The notes under the pieces: model-generated | Databases searched by the model: none | What the model was told of the DNA's origin: nothing | The model's input: the letters and a program-made list of their open reading frames with translations, nothing else | Assembly (NCBI GenBank): GCA_910579785.1 | Contig: CAJTVJ010000009.1 | Coordinates: forward strand, 1,623 to 58,552 | Length of the DNA stretch: 56,930 bases | From: an uncultured Christensenella sp. | GTDB taxonomy: Bacteria > Bacillota > Clostridia > Christensenellales > UBA3700 | Direction: 5' to 3' | Translations under genes and position numbers: made by a program | Part shown: positions 25,012 through 33,132 of the stretch, one piece after another | Layout: every line of letters starts with the position of its first letter | Numbering within the stretch: the first letter of the stretch is position 1

Positions 25012-25602
25012 ATGACTGAATGGGAAAAGATGCTTGCAGGTTTGCCGAGCGACGACAGAGGAGAACAACTTGAACAACGCAGGCTGGTTGCAAAAAGACT
25101 CTTTAGAGAATATAACAGAACCATAGAAGAAGACGTCGAAGTCAGGCAAGAGATAATGAAAAAGTTATTTCGCAGCGTTGGGAAAAACGTATTTATCGAG
25201 CCGGATTTTATTTGTGAATTTGGATGCAATATCACTATCGGCGACAACGTATTTATAAATTTCGGTTGCATAATATTTGATTGCGGCGAAGTAAAAATTG
25301 GCGACGATACTATGTTTGGTCCGAGAATAGGAATATATACGACAAATCATGCTTTTGACCCCAATGAACGTATTAAGAATATCTGCATATCCAAGCCTAT
25401 CACTATCGGCAAGCGAGTTTGGTTGGGCGCAGACGTAAAGATAGTTCAAGGAGTCACGATAGGCGACGACAGTGTGATAGGCGCAGGCAGCGTCGTGACA
25501 AAAGACATACCGTCGGGAGTTATCGCAGTGGGAAATCCTTGTAGGGTTTTGAGAAAAATCACAGAAAAAGACAAGTTGTTAAAAGACGGTTGGGGAGTAT
25601 AG
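25012..25602 (+). CDS. Maltose/galactoside O-acetyltransferase family protein
   Basis: A 196-residue left-handed beta-helix acetyltransferase of the Maa/LacA type, which moves an acetyl group from acetyl-CoA to a sugar hydroxyl. The N-terminal helices (MTEWEKMLAGLP, about 1-55) are the Maa domain, and hexapeptide coils such as ITIGDNVFIN, VKIGDDTMFG and VTIGDDSVIG run to about 180. TNHAFDP (about 113) holds the catalytic His. It follows the DUF1349 gene by 10 bp and is probably cotranscribed. Its stop is one base from the stop of the convergent GNAT gene. Such enzymes are thought to detoxify non-metabolised sugars; the acceptor here is unknown. Confidence 0.92.
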   Translation: MTEWEKMLAGLPSDDRGEQLEQRRLVAKRLFREYNRTIEEDVEVRQEIMKKLFRSVGKNVFIEPDFICEFGCNITIGDNVFINFGCIIFDCGEVKIGDDTMFGPRIGIYTTNHAFDPNERIKNICISKPITIGKRVWLGADVKIVQGVTIGDDSVIGAGSVVTKDIPSGVIAVGNPCRVLRKITEKDKLLKDGWGV

Positions 25603-25603
25603 T

Positions 25604-26596
25604 TTATAAGTTTTTTATTAAATAAACCATATCTTTGAGCTGTACTCCTTCTTCAACTATCGGGTGGTCGTAGTTGTTGATAAAGAAGTCTTTTACCGTA
25701 TGAGATATCTTGAATCCGCAACTTTGATAGAAGGGCAACGTCAAAGGGCTGTCGCCGGTGCCTACCTGCAAAGCGACGTATAAGCCTTTATATTTTTCGC
25801 AAATAAATTCGACAAGTTTTCTGCCGTAGCCTTGACATTGAAATTCTTTATAAATGGCAAGATTTTTTATCTCCAAAATACCGCTTGCGGCATCGGTTAC
25901 GGTTATTTCGCCTTTTACGCCGCAATCGTCTATCACGTACATAACGCCGTCATTTAAATACTTTTCTACCATATCTCTTTGTTCGTCGGCGAGCAAAAGC
26001 AGATCTATGTATTTTTCTTTGTCCTCAACTTGATAGATGCGCGCAGTCAAATCATATTCCAATTGCAAATCGCAAGGTTCTTTTTCTAAGTGAGCCTTGT
26101 CAATTTCTTGTGCAAAGACGCATCCGTATTTTTTGTATGCCGATATGCTTTCTTCTGCCGAATGAGCGGATATATAAAGTTTTTTGGCGCCTATATTCTT
26201 AGCTTCGCCGCATATTTTTTCAAATAGTATTTTGCCTATTCCGTATCTGCGATAGGGCTGGGAAACATAAAATTCGGCTAAGTCGACGTACTGTCTCTCG
26301 CTTCCGAAAAAATTCTTTTTAACAATAGCAAATCCAATGACCGTGTTGTCAATCACAGCCGCTAAGGCAATATCGCCGCCGTGTATTGCGGATAAGACTT
26401 TTTGCGCCATCTCTCTGCGCTGTGATAAATTCCAATCTTCAATATAACGTACGTCAACAAGTTTGTACCCGTCAGTGACTTTACGCCAGCACTTTGTCAC
26501 GTTTTGATTTAATATAAAATAATCCAAAGAATTTTCATTGAAATTCCCGTTGTTTAAGGTGACTATTTGAACTTTATCAAGATAATTTTTATTCAT
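25604..26596 (-). CDS. Tandem GNAT-domain N-acetyltransferase
   Basis: A 330-residue protein with two GNAT domains in one chain. The first spans about 1-165, with acetyl-CoA loop YRRYGIGKILFE (about 113) and a complete C-terminal strand region. The second spans about 185-330, with loop FQCQGYGRKLVEFI (about 244) and the closing PFYQSCGFKISH. Each loop fits the Q/R-x-x-G-x-G/A signature, so both could bind acetyl-CoA. The two halves differ, which suggests fusion of distinct paralogs rather than recent duplication. No clear Shine-Dalgarno stands before the ATG at 26596. Substrates are unknown; small amines, aminoglycosides or protein N-termini are all possible. Confidence 0.85.
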   Translation of the reverse strand: MNKNYLDKVQIVTLNNGNFNENSLDYFILNQNVTKCWRKVTDGYKLVDVRYIEDWNLSQRREMAQKVLSAIHGGDIALAAVIDNTVIGFAIVKKNFFGSERQYVDLAEFYVSQPYRRYGIGKILFEKICGEAKNIGAKKLYISAHSAEESISAYKKYGCVFAQEIDKAHLEKEPCDLQLEYDLTARIYQVEDKEKYIDLLLLADEQRDMVEKYLNDGVMYVIDDCGVKGEITVTDAASGILEIKNLAIYKEFQCQGYGRKLVEFICEKYKGLYVALQVGTGDSPLTLPFYQSCGFKISHTVKDFFINNYDHPIVEEGVQLKDMVYLIKNL

Positions 26597-26842
26597 TTTA
26601 TTTGCTTTTTAATATGTAGTAATCAAATATAAGATATCTATGTTGTTATTGCAATTATATCATTTGTATTGCGATAAAGCAAATAAATATATAGTTTAAA
26701 TACACTAAGCAGGGAAGCTTATTATTAAGATAAAGTTATCAACAAATCTCTACTTGCGTTTTATTTTACAATGTGCTATATTTACTTTGTATTTAATTAT
26801 AAATAGGATACTGCACACAGAGTAAACTCTAAGGGGGGAGTG

Positions 26843-27634
26843 ATGAATATAATGAATATAAAAGATATTGGCATAAATAAAAACAGAGTTTTAATATCTT
26901 TTCTATTGGTATTATTGACGGTTGCTTTTGGTCTAATATCTTTCTTTGTTTGGAGTAATTTCGGACATTTGTCTGACTATGAATATTTAAGCAAAAACGG
27001 AATTGAGGTTGAAGCAGAAATTGTTGACTGCATATACCATAGAGAAGCAAATCATAGTACGGGTAATTGGGTATTGATTTATGAATACAAAAGCGAGTGG
27101 GGAACGGTGTATCGAGAAAGCATAGGACATTATTCTTCCGAAAGTGTCGCACAAGAGCATTTGGGTAAGAAAATAACAGTTATTATCGATCCTAATAGTT
27201 CGTCATCTTATTCGGGATTAAAATTAGAAGATCTAAATTCAACACCTGCGGATTATGCGAAAGGATTAAGCGTTGCAATTCTATTCAGTATTCCTGTTCC
27301 TTTTGTACTATACTTACTTATCTATCGTTGCATTTATCGCAACGTCATGAATAAGAAAATGCAAAAGAAAGCATACGGTAGCACATATAACAACGATAGA
27401 TTTATTCATATACCGAAGCCAAACACAGTTACGCAGGGCGAAGTAACAAAAGTGCTGAAATGGATAGTTTGCTACGTTAAGGTTAAGTATCAAGACGAGA
27501 GCGGCGCAACAAGAGAGAAATGGGCGAGGTCGTGGTTTACATACAAGGAAGTAAAGTTCTTACAGCAAAAGAAAACTATCAATATAGTATCGTACAAGAA
27601 TACCTACGGCATATTAGAAGAAATAAAAAAATAA
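26843..27634 (+). CDS. Membrane protein with two helices, DUF3592-like
   Basis: A 263-residue protein. GGGGGAG precedes the ATG at 26843 (a GTG one codon earlier is also open). Helix 1 is about residues 15-38 (VLISFLLVLLTVAFGLIS), helix 2 about 138-162. Between them a 95-residue beta-rich segment contains GIEVEAEIVDCIYH and KKITVIIDPNSSSSY, the pattern of DUF3592-type proteins where an exported beta domain is followed by a second helix. After helix 2 a similar motif recurs (TQGEVTKVLKWIVCYVKVKY), so the protein may hold two related beta modules on opposite sides of the membrane. Function unknown. The nearby palindrome AGAGTAAACTCT (26819-26830) could be an operator. Confidence 0.68.
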   Translation: MNIMNIKDIGINKNRVLISFLLVLLTVAFGLISFFVWSNFGHLSDYEYLSKNGIEVEAEIVDCIYHREANHSTGNWVLIYEYKSEWGTVYRESIGHYSSESVAQEHLGKKITVIIDPNSSSSYSGLKLEDLNSTPADYAKGLSVAILFSIPVPFVLYLLIYRCIYRNVMNKKMQKKAYGSTYNNDRFIHIPKPNTVTQGEVTKVLKWIVCYVKVKYQDESGATREKWARSWFTYKEVKFLQQKKTINIVSYKNTYGILEEIKK

Positions 27635-27697
27635 GAGTGGATAATCAATTATCACTATTATAAAAGTTACATACAAATGATTATTTAATTATTGTAT

Positions 27698-27740
27698 AAA
27701 AAATAGCGCAGGTTTTGACACCCACGCTATTTTATTTTTA
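27698..27740. terminator. Bidirectional terminator
   Basis: AAATAGCG (27701-27708) pairs with CGCTATTT (27725-27732), flanked by A-rich and T-rich runs, between the convergent genes ending at 27634 and 27744. Confidence 0.82.
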
Positions 27741-27743
27741 GGT

Positions 27744-28226
27744 TTATGCTACTGCGTTTTCCGCTCCGCTTCCAACTTCGCCGGAAGATAGAAAACCTGC
27801 TGCGGTGATGACGTCTTCTTTTGTATAGATATAGTCATATCCGTAATCGTCGTCTAAGAAAATCAATGAAGATTCCAAAAATCTTTCTTGTCTTGATTCC
27901 GACCATTGCTTATACGTGCCGTTGTCGTAATCGCTTTCAAATCCGACAAATTTGCAGTCTACAAAATAAGCAACTTCTACTTGATCTTTGACTTTAAACT
28001 GAATAACAACGTAGTCATACAGATATACGCTGCCTTCAAATTCAAAATTCTTTTTGTAACCGCATTCGCCGGCTATTTCAAAAGACTCGTCGTTTACAAT
28101 GTCTTTTAATGCTTTTGCGCAATCAACTACTTGATCAAACGGAGCTTTCTTATTGCATGCCGCAAGGCAACAAAATACTGAAAGCAACATGATTATAATT
28201 ATTACGCTTGTCAATAACTTTTTCAT
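27744..28226 (-). CDS. Small predicted lipoprotein
   Basis: A 160-residue lipoprotein. AAGGAG sits before the ATG at 28226. The signal peptide ends in lipobox LAAC with the acylated Cys at residue 24, followed by NKK. The mature part is acidic, with many Tyr, Phe and Asp (for example DDDYGYDYIYTKED near 125), and has no membrane segment. SFEIAGECGYKKNFEFEGSV suggests a small beta domain. No family is recognised. It is monocistronic, with its own promoter and a shared terminator. Confidence 0.75.
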   Translation of the reverse strand: MKKLLTSVIIIIMLLSVFCCLAACNKKAPFDQVVDCAKALKDIVNDESFEIAGECGYKKNFEFEGSVYLYDYVVIQFKVKDQVEVAYFVDCKFVGFESDYDNGTYKQWSESRQERFLESSLIFLDDDYGYDYIYTKEDVITAAGFLSSGEVGSGAENAVA

Positions 28227-28255
28227 AAGTATCTCCTTAGTTATAGTTTTTAAAG

Positions 28256-28284
28256 ATTTTAGCACTTCTAAATTAAGAAGTCAA
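28256..28284 (-). promoter_or_regulatory. Promoter of the small lipoprotein gene
   Basis: Minus-strand TTGACT (28279-28284), 17 bp, TAAAAT (28256-28261), with TGC upstream of the -10. Confidence 0.7.
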
Positions 28285-28516
28285 CCATAAGCAAACATTA
28301 TTTTTGCAATGTTTCTAAAAGCCTTTGTTTATAAATTATATTCTGAAATATAGAGAGTAAATTATCCAAAATGGGGAAGACGGACTTTATAATTGCGACA
28401 GTATGTTAAAGTATTTTTAGTATTAAATGCACAAATTCTTGCACGTTTATTAGAATTAAGGTTAGAAAAACTTGATAGGCGTCGAGTAAAACTGTATAAT
28501 CAAGCAAACAGCGTAT
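28285..28516. other. Intergenic region with an orphan rightward promoter
   Basis: No gene is seen. On the plus strand TTGATA (28472-28477), 17 bp, TATAAT (28495-28500) resembles a good promoter. It points into the tRNA terminator and the antisense strand of tRNA-Arg. A transcript stopped by the hairpin at 28520-28551 would be about 45 nt, but the plus-strand side lacks a T run. Confidence 0.4.
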
Positions 28517-28551
28517 AAAAAACGGTCAAAATCGACTGATTTTGACCGTTT
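28511..28551 (-). terminator. Terminator of the tRNA-Arg gene
   Basis: A perfect 14-bp stem: 28520-28533 (AAACGGTCAAAATC) with 28538-28551, four-base loop. On the minus strand it runs into T6. Confidence 0.9.
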
Positions 28552-28554
28552 CCC

Positions 28555-28631
28555 TGGTGCACCCAAAGAGACTCGAACTCCCAACCTTTCGGTCCGTAGC
28601 CGAACGCTCTATCCAATTGAGCTATGAGTGC
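28555..28631 (-). tRNA. tRNA-Arg (anticodon ACG)
   Basis: The minus strand folds as a complete cloverleaf. Acceptor GCACTCA pairs with TGGGTGC (one G-T); the D arm is GCTC/GAGC; the anticodon stem TTCGG/CCGAA encloses loop CTACGGA with anticodon ACG; the T loop is TTCGAGT. The discriminator is A and the CCA end is encoded in the DNA. With inosine at position 34 it reads CGT, CGC and CGA Arg codons. Confidence 0.97.
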
Positions 28632-28651
28632 ATTTGTAAGCTACATTTGAC

Positions 28652-28680
28652 ATTATAGTTAATTTGCAGGCATTTGTCAA
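28652..28680 (-). promoter_or_regulatory. Promoter of tRNA-Arg
   Basis: Minus-strand TTGACA (28675-28680), 17 bp, TATAAT (28652-28657): a full consensus match, fitting a highly expressed tRNA. Confidence 0.85.
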
Positions 28681-28742
28681 ACAAAACTTAGGTATAATAA
28701 AAAAACTTTGCAGGCTATTTTACAGTTGTTATTTATCGAAAG

Positions 28743-29192
28743 TTAAAGTGTTTTTTGCATTTCAAAGTTGGTGAGAGCAACGCCGTCACGCAGTACGCTT
28801 TGCTGTCTTATCACTACGTATCCGCGTTTTAAGAAAAAATCTTTTGCAGTTATTGACGCATGCGTCGTTATCTTGTCAAGACCTTTTTCCATCTCGTCGC
28901 ATAGCGCGGTCGCAACTTTGCAGCGTTGGCGGTCTTTGCTGACGTACAGCATATCGAGGTAAGAGCCGTCTATACTGCCAAATCCTGCGATTTCGTCGTC
29001 GATAAGAACTATCCATGAGTTTTGATTTGCAAAGTCCTCTCGCCGTCTGTCCAAACTGTGCAAGTCCTTTGCCCATGCGTCGAGTTGACAGGGGGAGTAA
29101 TCGCGCGCATTTATGCTATGCACTGTTTGATAAAACAATTTTGCTATATCTTCAAAATCTTCCGGACGGTATTTTCTCAAAATTACTTCCAT
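28743..29192 (-). CDS. GNAT-family N-acetyltransferase
   Basis: A 149-residue single GNAT domain. The start MEVILRKYRPEDFEDIAKLF is typical, and SINARDYSPCQLDAWA (about 27-42) is a motif I associate with YafP-like GNATs. The acetyl-CoA region is LDMLYVSKDRQRCKVATALC (about 81-100); the usual Q/R-x-x-G-x-G loop reads RQRCKVAT, with Gly replaced by Cys and Val, which could weaken cofactor binding or mark a subfamily. FFLKRGYVVIRQQSV closes the fold. GAGG precedes the ATG at 29192; the frame is open 20 more codons into the leader. Monocistronic; substrate unknown. Confidence 0.87.
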   Translation of the reverse strand: MEVILRKYRPEDFEDIAKLFYQTVHSINARDYSPCQLDAWAKDLHSLDRRREDFANQNSWIVLIDDEIAGFGSIDGSYLDMLYVSKDRQRCKVATALCDEMEKGLDKITTHASITAKDFFLKRGYVVIRQQSVLRDGVALTNFEMQKTL

Positions 29193-29223
29193 ATTTTCCT
29201 CAATATCGCTTATGATTTTTATA

Positions 29224-29252
29224 ATTGTAACATTTTTATCAACAAAGTTCAA
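29224..29252 (-). promoter_or_regulatory. Promoter of the single-domain GNAT gene
   Basis: Minus-strand TTGAAC (29247-29252), 17 bp, TACAAT (29224-29229). Confidence 0.6.
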
Positions 29253-29379
29253 CGTATTTAAATTGTTATAATAGCAATAAAAATCGCAAAATAACGCATT
29301 AAAAATATAAAAAAAATTGTAAAATATGGAAAAAACTGTATTTTTGCAAAAAAATATCTAGTTTTGTAAGCGGGCATAA

Positions 29380-29408
29380 TTGACAAGATTTTGTATGTAT
29401 GCTATATT
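29380..29408 (+). promoter_or_regulatory. Promoter of the LysR gene
   Basis: TTGACA (29380-29385), 17 bp, TATATT (29403-29408). Confidence 0.72.
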
Positions 29409-29425
29409 AGGTATAGGAGGCGAAC

Positions 29426-30331
29426 ATGGGGTTTAGGGAATTGGCATATTTTTTGTCGGTAGTAAAAGAGGGAAGTATACTCAGAGCTTCTGAGGCAATG
29501 TATATCACTCAGCCGAATTTGTCAAGACAGATGCACAAACTTGAAGAAGAAGTCGGACATGAGCTTCTTATAAGAGGTACCAGACGTATCACTCTCACCA
29601 GAGCCGGAGAAGTTTTTAAGCAATATGCAGAAGAATTGCTTGCGTTGAAAGAATGTCTTAATGAGGAAATGAAGCAGGCGTTTGATTATCAGGCGACGGG
29701 CAAAGTCGAGGGACGGGTGCTTATAAGCGGAGAAGAAGGCGGCATTACTGCCGTACTTGGCGACGCTGTCAGAGAGATGCAAGAAGAAAATTGCGACATC
29801 AAATATATCTTTACTAATGACAACGACGTAAATATTGCCGATAAGTTGCACAAAGGAATCGTTCATTTCGGCGTGGTATCAGAGCCTTTTGACACGTCAA
29901 GGTGCGAATCTATTACGCTTTTTGAAAACGCCCAATGGGGACTCTTAGTAAAAAGGGACAGCGAATATGCAAAGAGGGGTTGCGTCACTGTCGAGGATAT
30001 AGGCGACAAGCCGTTGGTTTGTCCGACAAAGTCGAGCGTGCCTCAGTTGATGCAAGATTGGTCGTCAAAGCCTTTTGAAGAGTTTAACGTGGCTGCCACA
30101 TACGATTCTTTATACAGTGCGGTGACTCTGGTTGACGCAGGTATCGGAGCGGCAATATGTTATGAAAATTGCGCAAAGACCGTCTGTGACGACGCCGTGT
30201 GCTTTGTGCCTTTCTCACCAGGTATGACGACGGATATCAAACTTGTTTGGAAGAGATTTAAGATATTGCCCGAAAGCTGTCAGTTGTTTTTAAAACATTT
30301 GAGAGCAAAGTTGGGTATAGAAACAAAGTAA
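29426..30331 (+). CDS. LysR-family transcriptional regulator
   Basis: A 301-residue LysR regulator. The winged HTH is in residues 1-60: FLSVVKEGSILRASEAMYIT then QPNLSRQMHKLEEEVGHELL, followed by RGTRRITLTRAGE. Residues about 62-90 form the linker helix, and 95-295 the periplasmic-binding-type effector domain (start VEGRVLISGEEG). TATAGGAGG precedes the ATG. Its promoter at 29380 runs away from the divergent GNAT gene, and its end converges on an iron alcohol dehydrogenase gene. LysR proteins often act on the divergent neighbour, but no T-N11-A box stands out. Effector unknown. Confidence 0.93.
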   Translation: MGFRELAYFLSVVKEGSILRASEAMYITQPNLSRQMHKLEEEVGHELLIRGTRRITLTRAGEVFKQYAEELLALKECLNEEMKQAFDYQATGKVEGRVLISGEEGGITAVLGDAVREMQEENCDIKYIFTNDNDVNIADKLHKGIVHFGVVSEPFDTSRCESITLFENAQWGLLVKRDSEYAKRGCVTVEDIGDKPLVCPTKSSVPQLMQDWSSKPFEEFNVAATYDSLYSAVTLVDAGIGAAICYENCAKTVCDDAVCFVPFSPGMTTDIKLVWKRFKILPESCQLFLKHLRAKLGIETK

Positions 30332-30356
30332 AAATAATCTTGATGATATATGATAG

Positions 30357-30384
30357 ACGGCGCAGAAGATCTGCGCCGTTTTTG
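30357..30384 (+). terminator. Terminator of the LysR gene
   Basis: ACGGCGCAGA (30357-30366) and TCTGCGCCGT (30370-30379) with a 3-nt loop, then TTTTTG. Confidence 0.9.
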
Positions 30385-30418
30385 TATGCTTTTTGCTTTG
30401 AAGCCTTCGATATTGATA

Positions 30419-31585
30419 TCATAGACTTGCTTTAAGAATTGAGCGTATTTCGTCGGTGTCAAGCACTTTATATCCGCCGTCCATGACGAGGGTGCTCTTG
30501 ACGATGCCTTCTATCATACTCTCGTCTGCGCCTAAGTCTTTGAGATTTGTTATCAGTCCAAGGCTCTTCATCCATCTTTCCATTGCGTCAAGTCCTTCGA
30601 TTGCGATTTGTCTGTTGTTTTTGCCATGCGCGTCTATATTCCATACGTTGAGAGCGTATCTTGCGAATTTCTTTTCGCCGTAAGGCAGGATATGACGGTA
30701 ATAGGGCATAGATACCGCAGCAAGCGTCATGCCGTGAGTTGCGTCTGTATGCGCGCCTACCGCTTGACCAAGCATATGCACCATCCAATCGGTAGATTTT
30801 CCTTTGTCCACTAAGGTGTTGAGTGCCCAAGTAGCAGTCCACATAATGTTGCTGCGCGCCTCATAGTCGTTGGGATTTTTGACGGCGATATCTGCGCTGT
30901 GTATCAAAGAGCGGAGAAGTCCTTCCATGATATAGTCGCTGGTGTTGTCGTCCTCTCCCGAAAAGTACTGTTCGAGTATGTGCGACATAATATCGTATAT
31001 GCCCGATATCATTTGATATCTTGGCAGCGTCATTGTAAATTCGGGATTTAATATCGAGAATTTGGGGAATACGTTTTCGTCAAAGACGTGTCCTATTTTC
31101 AGCTTTTGCTCGTGATTGGTGATTACGCTGCCGCCGTTCATTTCGCTGCCTGTGCCTACCATTGTCAGTACGCATCCCACAGGCACTACGTCGCAAGTCA
31201 CGTCGTCAAATTTAATAAAGTATTTTTCCCAAGCGTCTTCGTCGCAGTTGACAGACACGGACACTGCCTTTGCATAATCGCATACAGAGCCTCCGCCTAC
31301 CGCAAGTATAAGGTCGGCTTTTGCCGCTCTTGCGCGCTCGATGCCTTCGTTGAGTTTTACGCTGGATGGGTTGGGCATTACGCCGCCGTCTTCGAATATG
31401 TTTTTGCCGCACTCTTTTAGTATATTGACGACCTTGTCATAGATACCGTTTTTCTTAATAGAGCCTCCGCCGTAGACCAACAGCACGTTGTCGCCGTACT
31501 TTGGCAATTCATCTTTCAATCCCGATAGGGCGTCTTTGCCGAAATAAAGTTTGGTCGGATTGCAGTAAGTGAAATTTCCTAACAT
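30419..31585 (-). CDS. Iron-containing alcohol dehydrogenase (YqhD/BdhA-like)
   Basis: A 388-residue group III alcohol dehydrogenase. The N-terminal Rossmann-like half has VYGGGSIKKNG (about 38) and LAVGGGSVCDYAKA (about 94), and GTGSEMNGGSVITN (about 147) is the family signature. Metal ligands fall in GIYDIMSHILEQYF (about 195-208) and in MVHMLGQAVGAHTDATHGMT (about 266-285), which supply Asp and three His. The overall pattern fits the YqhD/butanol-dehydrogenase branch, which reduces aldehydes with NAD(P)H. It probably removes reducing power at the end of fermentation or detoxifies aldehydes. AAGGAG lies before the ATG. Monocistronic. Confidence 0.94.
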   Translation of the reverse strand: MLGNFTYCNPTKLYFGKDALSGLKDELPKYGDNVLLVYGGGSIKKNGIYDKVVNILKECGKNIFEDGGVMPNPSSVKLNEGIERARAAKADLILAVGGGSVCDYAKAVSVSVNCDEDAWEKYFIKFDDVTCDVVPVGCVLTMVGTGSEMNGGSVITNHEQKLKIGHVFDENVFPKFSILNPEFTMTLPRYQMISGIYDIMSHILEQYFSGEDDNTSDYIMEGLLRSLIHSADIAVKNPNDYEARSNIMWTATWALNTLVDKGKSTDWMVHMLGQAVGAHTDATHGMTLAAVSMPYYRHILPYGEKKFARYALNVWNIDAHGKNNRQIAIEGLDAMERWMKSLGLITNLKDLGADESMIEGIVKSTLVMDGGYKVLDTDEIRSILKASL

Positions 31586-31614
31586 AATTATCTCCTTTTT
31601 TGTTGCTTGTATTT

Positions 31615-31644
31615 ATAATACCATTATTAAAAGTATATAGTCAA
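31615..31644 (-). promoter_or_regulatory. Promoter of the alcohol dehydrogenase gene
   Basis: Minus-strand TTGACT (31639-31644), 18 bp, TATTAT (31615-31620). Confidence 0.6.
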
Positions 31645-31955
31645 ACTTACTATTCGTATAAGGTATTGATTGTCTTTGCTGCGTACGTCACAAGCAGTTG
31701 CATTACAATAACATTTTATTACGTATCACCACATATGTCAAATACCTATGTTTTATGGCAATATCATAATTGACAAGCATAGATAGCACAGTATAAGAAA
31801 CTTAAAAATTGCAGAGAATCTTTACTTAAAAATATAATAAAAATACTTTCTGACGGCGAGAATCATGCGTATTTAGTATGATGGCAAGCTCTATATATGA
31901 CATTCATCGGCAAGGCGTATTTTTCAAAGACTGCGCGAAATATTGGACAGAGAAT
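31645..31955. other. Intergenic region with an orphan rightward promoter
   Basis: No gene seen. TTGACA (31770-31775), 16 bp, TATAAG (31792-31797) could drive rightward transcription of a non-coding stretch toward the hairpin at 31956-31977, but no open frame follows. None of the dispersed hairpin arms is present. Confidence 0.4.
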
Positions 31956-31977
31956 AAGACGGCTGCGCAACCGTCTT
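31951..31977 (-). terminator. Terminator of the membrane protein gene at 31994
   Basis: AAGACGG (31956-31962) pairs with CCGTCTT (31971-31977); the minus strand continues into a mixed T/A tract, so it is moderately strong. Confidence 0.65.
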
Positions 31978-31993
31978 ACATTATGCGATTTTG

Positions 31994-32923
31994 TCACTTA
32001 TGGCTTGCGGTGTCGGCGGTGACTTCATCGGTATGCATATCATTCTTCAAAGCCGCGTCGGCTTTGCTCTTGACAAAAGCTTCGGCATTGAGTTCTATCA
32101 CGATAAAGGCTATTACCACCAATGACAGCCCGACAAAAAGTCCAAGGATTTTGTTTATCGCGACAGCTATCAGCGTGAGACATATAGATATTACGAAAAT
32201 TATGAGATTTGACAGCATATAAAGTCCGGCGTTTTTGGCGTTGACTGTATCTTTGAGTTTTATTTTTTTAAATCCGTGTATCAGGTATGCTTCCAAAAGC
32301 GCAAATATTCCTACAAGTATCAATAGGAGTATCAATGATATTATTATACTGTATTCCCAAAGCGTAAAGAGCCACAGAGAAAGGACTACCAGTGCGGAAG
32401 ATAACAGCGAGTTGAGTACGTTGGCAAGCACGAGTTTAAATAGCGATCTTCTTGCAATGTCTCTTCTTATCAAGAATTTTACAAGCGAAAATCCTGTGGC
32501 AAATCCCAATATCCAGAAGAATATAAATATCGCTATATTTACCGTCACTTGTGCGCCGAAATCTTTGACAATGTCGACAAGCTGATTTTTGAAAGTATCG
32601 AAGTCAGTGCCGAGTATCGAGGCGAGTATCTTTGTCAATTCTTCATTCAGCCATTGGGAAGTAAACATTGTTTTTATCGCTTCCAACGGGCTTTCCCATC
32701 CCAACGCTTTGACAGAATCCCAAAGTTGGTTGAACATTGAATTGACGTCGAGATCTATATTGTCGGCGAGTTGTTTGACGGCAGTTATCATATCGGAAGC
32801 GGCGTTTACTATTCCCGGCAGAAGTATCGAAAAACCCAACATCATTCCCAAAAACATCGTACCCAAAGGGGTGAAAAAATATTTGAGACTTTTAAAATAG
32901 TTTTTTATCCCTTGTTTTATCAT
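31994..32923 (-). CDS. Multi-pass membrane protein, unknown function
   Basis: A 309-residue protein. AGGAG precedes the ATG at 32923; a TTG six codons earlier overlaps that site and is rejected. The first helix is about residues 18-40 (FTPLGTMFLGMMLGFSILLP). A 90-residue polar segment follows, presumably outside the cell, then five helices between about 130 and 280. This layout, a long loop after helix 1 and a compact helical bundle, resembles generic YihY/DUF-type proteins, but I cannot name the family. The C-terminal tail (KSKADAALKNDMHTDEVTADT) is polar and cytoplasmic. Its promoter would overlap the remnant TetR fragment. Function unknown. Confidence 0.7.
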   Translation of the reverse strand: MIKQGIKNYFKSLKYFFTPLGTMFLGMMLGFSILLPGIVNAASDMITAVKQLADNIDLDVNSMFNQLWDSVKALGWESPLEAIKTMFTSQWLNEELTKILASILGTDFDTFKNQLVDIVKDFGAQVTVNIAIFIFFWILGFATGFSLVKFLIRRDIARRSLFKLVLANVLNSLLSSALVVLSLWLFTLWEYSIIISLILLLILVGIFALLEAYLIHGFKKIKLKDTVNAKNAGLYMLSNLIIFVISICLTLIAVAINKILGLFVGLSLVVIAFIVIELNAEAFVKSKADAALKNDMHTDEVTADTASHK

Positions 32924-32949
32924 TGTCAATTCTCCTGTCAATTCTTTTG

Positions 32950-33123
32950 TTTAATCAAACAAATAAAAAGTCGGCTTATTTGCTTTCGTTGTTTGCAGGC
33001 GCATTTATCGGTCGGTGCGACGAATGGGTAAAAAGGGGCATGCAAGAAACGCCCGAACAAATTGTTGATATGCTTAAAAAATTTGAGAAGGACAATGGCA
33101 TTGCCAAGCCTTCTCAACTTTAA
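32950..33123 (+). pseudogene. C-terminal remnant of a TetR-family regulator
   Basis: The plus-strand frame ending at TAA 33121-33123 encodes SAYLLSLFAGAFIG, then RCDEWVKRGMQETPEQIVDM and LKKFEKDNG. This matches the end of the TetR effector domain as I know it (a helix ending in a Gly-rich turn, then W-x3-G-x2-E-x-P-E-x2). Nothing upstream encodes the HTH or the first helices: the frame meets the 5' end of the leftward membrane-protein gene at 32923, and there is no promoter or Shine-Dalgarno. So the gene seems to have been cut by rearrangement. Codon choice (gaa, att) also differs from its neighbours. Confidence 0.55.
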
Positions 33124-33132
33124 TAAATGCAA

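Noticed and set aside
31878..32222. A 114-codon rightward frame near the membrane protein gene
   Set aside because: Antisense to the leftward gene's 3' end, and composition reflects hydrophobic codons read backwards.
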